Shown here: positions 7,016-9,195 of the stretch, one piece after another
Numbering within the stretch: position 1 is the first letter of the stretch
How the letters are laid out: the number at the start of each line of letters is the position of its first letter
Origin: an uncultured Clostridia bacterium
GTDB taxonomy: Bacteria; Bacillota; Clostridia; Oscillospirales; CAG-272
NCBI GenBank assembly: GCA_937898155.1
Contig: CALEJO010000077.1
Span: 1-9,195, forward strand
Direction: 5' to 3'
DNA length: 9,195 bases
Position numbers and translations under genes: made by a program
The notes under the pieces: model-generated
The model's database searches: none
Told to the model about the DNA's origin: nothing
What the model saw: the letters and a program-made list of their open reading frames with translations, nothing else

Positions 7016-7031
7016 GCTGTCGTTCCTCTCT

Positions 7032-8162
7032 TTATTTCATGCGTCTTTTGAAGCTCGCCATTGCCTTGGCGATTTCGATTTTCTGCGGACAGACCGCCTC
7101 ACAGCTGTGGCATGCAAGGCAAGCCGACGGCCATTTCTCCTGCGGGAGCGCCTTGATCGCCTCCGGCGCGGTAAACGCGCCGTCCACGAGACAATGCTCG
7201 TTATACACCGCGAGAAGCGACGGAATATCCAGTCCCTGCGGGCAATGCTCGACGCAGTAGCGGCACGCCGTGCAAGGCAAAATGCGTGCGTGGATCAGAC
7301 GATCCGCGACCGTCGAGATCGCTTCCGTCTCCGCTTCGTTCAGCGGCTTGCTTTCCTCGAACGTGCGGATGTTTTCTTTCAGTTGCTCGAAATTCGACAT
7401 TCCCGACAGCGTCACGCACACCTCGGGAATCGACTGGATAAAGCGGAATGCCCACGCGGGCGCGCTTTCATCGGGGCGAAGCGCTTTCAGCGTCGCCTCG
7501 TTTTCCGGCGAGAGCTTTGCCAGCCGACCGCCGCGCACCGGCTCCATCACCCAAACGGGGATGCCGTATTCGCGGAGCAGATCGACTTTTTCCTTCGCCT
7601 TTTGGAACGTCCAGTCCATGTAATTGATTTGCAGTTGGCAGAATTCCATCTCCTTGCCGTAAGCGTCGAGAAACCGTTTCAGCACGGGCATCTCGCCGTG
7701 CGCGGAAAAGCCGAGATGGCGGATCCTGCCTGCCTTTTTCTGCTTCATCAGATATTCGAAAATGCCGTATTTCGGATCGAGATAGCCGTCGATATTCCCC
7801 TCGCTGACATTGTGGAAGAGATAGAAATCAAAATACTCGACGCCACATTTTTCGAGTTGTTTTTCAAAGATCTCCTCGACCTTTTCCATATTGTCGAGAC
7901 TGAATCCCGGGAACTTTGTGGCGAGATAGAACGACTCGCGCGGATAAGCGCCGAGCACCTTGCCCATCACGATTTCGGACTGCCCGCCGTGATAGACCCA
8001 TGCCGTGTCAAAATAATTGATGCCATGCTCGATTGCGTAAGCGACCATTTTCGCGGTCGCCTCCTCGTCGATACGGGTATCGTCTCCCTCCACCGTCGGC
8101 AGACGCATACAGCCCATACCGAGCGCGGAAAGCCGCAAGTCCTGAAAAGATTTGGTTATCAT
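7032..8162 (-). CDS. Aldo/keto reductase with C-terminal 2x[4Fe-4S] ferredoxin domain
   Basis: This 376-residue protein joins an aldo/keto reductase TIM barrel to a ferredoxin domain, the architecture of the COG1453 group common in anaerobes. The AKR catalytic tetrad is complete: D52 and Y57 in NYFDTAWVYHGG, K83 in ATKF, and H117 in YLFHNVS. The barrel runs from about 5 to 285. The C-terminal part carries C297/C300/C303/C307 (CTACRYCVEHCP) and C348/C351/C354/C358 (CLACHSCEAVCP). The substrate is unknown; the clusters suggest electrons may come from or go to ferredoxin as well as NAD(P)H, which is inference. The ATG at 8162 has AAGGAGGGG 5 nt upstream, overlapping the regulator's stop region, and only 10 nt separate the two genes, so it is probably under that regulator's control. 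Confidence 0.92.
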   Translation of the reverse strand: MITKSFQDLRLSALGMGCMRLPTVEGDDTRIDEEATAKMVAYAIEHGINYFDTAWVYHGGQSEIVMGKVLGAYPRESFYLATKFPGFSLDNMEKVEEIFEKQLEKCGVEYFDFYLFHNVSEGNIDGYLDPKYGIFEYLMKQKKAGRIRHLGFSAHGEMPVLKRFLDAYGKEMEFCQLQINYMDWTFQKAKEKVDLLREYGIPVWVMEPVRGGRLAKLSPENEATLKALRPDESAPAWAFRFIQSIPEVCVTLSGMSNFEQLKENIRTFEESKPLNEAETEAISTVADRLIHARILPCTACRYCVEHCPQGLDIPSLLAVYNEHCLVDGAFTAPEAIKALPQEKWPSACLACHSCEAVCPQKIEIAKAMASFKRRMK

Positions 8163-8172
8163 AAGCCCCTCC

Positions 8173-8547
8173 TTAACGATGATCGTTTTCTTTTACGTGA
8201 TTTCGGATCGCCTCAAAAGTCTCATCGCTAATGTCATGTTCCATTTTACAAGCGTCTTCGGCGGCAATTTTTTCATCCACGCCGAGCGCCATCAAAATTT
8301 TGGTCAAAGCGGTATGCCGCTCATAGATTTTCTCCGCGACAGACTTGCCGCTTTCCGTCAAGGACAGAAAGCCGTCCGCATCCACGGTCAGAAACCCGCC
8401 GTTTTTGAGCAAGCTCACCGCGCGGCTCACCGACGGTTTGGAAAAGCCCATATATTCCCCGACGTCGATGGACCGCACGTGCTCGCGCTCGCGCCGCAGA
8501 ATGAGAATTGTCTCAAGATACATCTCGCCGGATTCCTGCAAGCCCAT
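8173..8547 (-). CDS. DtxR/MntR-family metal-dependent transcriptional regulator
   Basis: This 124-residue regulator has an N-terminal winged helix (about 5-65, with FSKPSVSRAVSLLKNGGFL as recognition helix and wing) followed by the helical dimerisation and metal-binding domain. It lacks the C-terminal SH3-like domain of DtxR, so its length is like MntR. The metal ligands, however, match DtxR/IdeR: M9 in EMYLET and C100-x-x-E103-H104 in DACKMEHDIS, with H78 in ERHTAL as a likely ancillary ligand. In MntR the M and C positions are aspartate and glutamate. Iron responsiveness is therefore inferred. The ATG at 8547 follows AAGGAGG at 5 nt spacing. It is the first gene of an operon with the AKR and M42 peptidase, under its own promoter. 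Confidence 0.9.
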   Translation of the reverse strand: MGLQESGEMYLETILILRREREHVRSIDVGEYMGFSKPSVSRAVSLLKNGGFLTVDADGFLSLTESGKSVAEKIYERHTALTKILMALGVDEKIAAEDACKMEHDISDETFEAIRNHVKENDHR

Positions 8548-8564
8548 GACAGCCTCCTTAATAG

Positions 8565-8577
8565 TACCTCATTGGTA
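8565..8577. promoter_or_regulatory. Possible operator of the DtxR-family regulator
   Basis: TACC-TCATT-GGTA is a short perfect dyad (4-bp arms, 5-nt spacer) with partial symmetry beyond it: 7 of 11 positions match when the arms are extended. It lies between the -10 and the ribosome binding site, where an autorepressor could block transcription. It does not match the classical DtxR or MntR boxes as I know them, so the call rests on position and symmetry only. Confidence 0.35.
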
Positions 8578-8588
8578 TCTTTTATCTG

Positions 8589-8617
8589 AGAATATCACAT
8601 TTATCACGACTTTTCAA
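8589..8617 (-). promoter_or_regulatory. Promoter of the dtxR-AKR-M42 operon
   Basis: On the minus strand TTGAAA (8617-8612, 5 of 6 to consensus) stands 17 nt from TATTCT (8594-8589, 4 of 6), which is preceded by TGA as an extended -10. The leader to the ATG at 8547 is about 35 nt and contains the possible operator. Confidence 0.7.
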
Positions 8618-8677
8618 GCACATTGACTCTTTTAATCACGGCGGCAGCATTGTCTTTTTGGAGAGCGGAGTTAGTTG

Positions 8678-8725
8678 GTTTTCAGTTTTCAGAACTTAAG
8701 CTGAAAACTCTGATATGTAAGTTCT
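8678..8725. repeat. Overlapping inverted repeats upstream of the rlmI-type gene
   Basis: AGTTTTCAG (8684-8692) and CTGAAAACT (8701-8709) form a perfect 9-bp stem with an 8-nt loop. AGAACTTA (8691-8698) and TAAGTTCT (8718-8725) form a second perfect 8-bp stem. The second stem uses the loop of the first, so the two compete or could form a pseudoknot. The left arm is also tandemly repeated (GTTTTCA at 8678-8684 and 8685-8691). No T-run follows, so it is not a standard intrinsic terminator. The stretch lies upstream of the predicted promoter and would not be in the rlmI transcript from that promoter. Confidence 0.7.
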
Positions 8726-8728
8726 TTC

Positions 8729-8757
8729 TTGTGAAATGCTCACGCAGGTGGTATAAT
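8729..8757 (+). promoter_or_regulatory. Promoter of the rlmI-type methyltransferase gene
   Basis: TTGTGA (8729-8734, 4 of 6) is 17 nt from a perfect TATAAT (8752-8757), which is preceded by TGG as an extended -10. The leader to the ATG at 8787 is about 23 nt and contains the GAAAGGA ribosome binding site. Confidence 0.75.
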
Positions 8758-8786
8758 AACGGGGCTTTGATGAAAGGATGATCCGA

Positions 8787-9195
8787 ATGAAGATAAAAAG
8801 AGATTACCCGCTGTTTACCGTGACAAAAAAGGGCGCACGTTCTGTGGAGAACGGTCACCCGTGGATATTTGATGCAGAGGTCATATCCGGCGAGGACTGC
8901 GAAAACGGCGCTTTGGTGGACGCCGTGAGCGAAAACGGCAAGTACCTCGGCACCGGATTTCTGAGTCTTGACAGTAAGATACGTATCCGCCTTGTCTCGC
9001 GCAACGCAAACGATAAATTCGACGAGGCGTTCTGGCGCAGGCGAATATCATACGCATGGGAATACCGCAAGACCGTTATGGGCGGCGACATCTCCTGCTG
9101 CCGCGTCATCTTCGGGGAGGCGGACGGCTTCCCCGGCCTTACGGTAGATCGCTTCTCCGACATCCTCGTCACGCAGACACTGTCCGTCGGCATGG
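8787..9195 (+). CDS. RlmI-type class I SAM-dependent 23S rRNA (cytosine-C5) methyltransferase, N-terminal part
   Basis: The first 136 codons of a gene running off the right edge are present. Residues 5-70 form the PUA RNA-binding domain (KKGARSVENGHPWIFDAEV near 14-32), and residues 105-125 carry the conserved VIFGEADGFPGLTVDRFSD segment that links the PUA and EEHEE domains in RlmI-like (COG1092) methyltransferases. These methylate a cytosine of 23S rRNA (C1962 in E. coli) or a related site. The SAM-binding Rossmann domain lies outside the window, so the catalytic residues cannot be checked. The ATG at 8787 has GAAAGGA 8 nt upstream; an in-frame ATG at 8778 overlaps that site and is less likely. 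ATA is used for 5 of 9 isoleucines, unlike the genes to the left. Confidence 0.88.
   Translation, partial: MKIKRDYPLFTVTKKGARSVENGHPWIFDAEVISGEDCENGALVDAVSENGKYLGTGFLSLDSKIRIRLVSRNANDKFDEAFWRRRISYAWEYRKTVMGGDISCCRVIFGEADGFPGLTVDRFSDILVTQTLSVGM

Noticed and set aside
6029..8231. Plus-strand open frames of 340 and 405 codons opposite the M42 and AKR genes
   Set aside because: The minus-strand frames carry complete catalytic residues and ribosome binding sites; these plus frames have neither.
8684..8709. The 9-bp hairpin as a transcription terminator
   Set aside because: No T-run follows on either strand, and the stem is AT-rich.
1..9195. CRISPR arrays, tRNA genes, insertion sequences
   Set aside because: No regularly spaced repeats, cloverleaf sequence or transposase was seen on either strand.

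Overview
The window looks like a GC-rich anaerobic bacterium, most probably an uncultured member of the Clostridia (Bacillota). This rests on ferredoxin-type iron-sulfur proteins filling most of the coding space, strong AGGAGG-type ribosome binding sites, tightly packed operons and extended -10 promoters. The assignment is inference; there is no rRNA or marker gene in the window.

Region 1 (about 1-5910, minus strand) is one long operon encoding an electron-bifurcating Hdr-Flx complex. In transcription order it reads hdrB, hdrC, hdrA, flxD (MvhD type), flxC, flxB and the start of flxA. An extended -10 promoter lies just upstream of hdrB. Gaps are 10 and 12 nt between the hdr genes; from hdrA onward each gene overlaps the next by 10, 16, 8 and 4 nt. 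By analogy with the FlxABCD-HdrABC system of Desulfovibrio, FlxA should take electrons from NAD(P)H. FlxB, FlxC and FlxD would relay them to the FAD of HdrA, which would split them between ferredoxin and the HdrBC disulfide-reducing arm. No methanogenesis or sulfate-reduction gene is visible, so the disulfide substrate is unknown.

The operon breaks at the left edge. The flxA reading frame starts normally, but after about 30 residues it becomes the C-terminal half of a family 4/1 glycosyltransferase. This is most simply an assembly misjoin; a real rearrangement is possible.

Region 2 (about 5943-8617, minus strand) is a second operon: a DtxR/MntR-family metalloregulator with its own promoter and a possible operator, then an aldo/keto reductase with a C-terminal 2x[4Fe-4S] domain, then an M42 metallo-aminopeptidase. 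It ends in an intrinsic terminator just upstream of the hdr promoter. The regulator has MntR-like length but DtxR-like (iron-type) metal ligands.

Region 3 (about 8640-9195, plus strand) holds an AT-richer intergenic stretch with overlapping inverted repeats, an extended -10 promoter, and the 5' part of an RlmI-type 23S rRNA methyltransferase gene. Its isoleucine codon use (ATA-rich) differs sharply from the genes to its left, so this edge also deserves a contig-integrity check.
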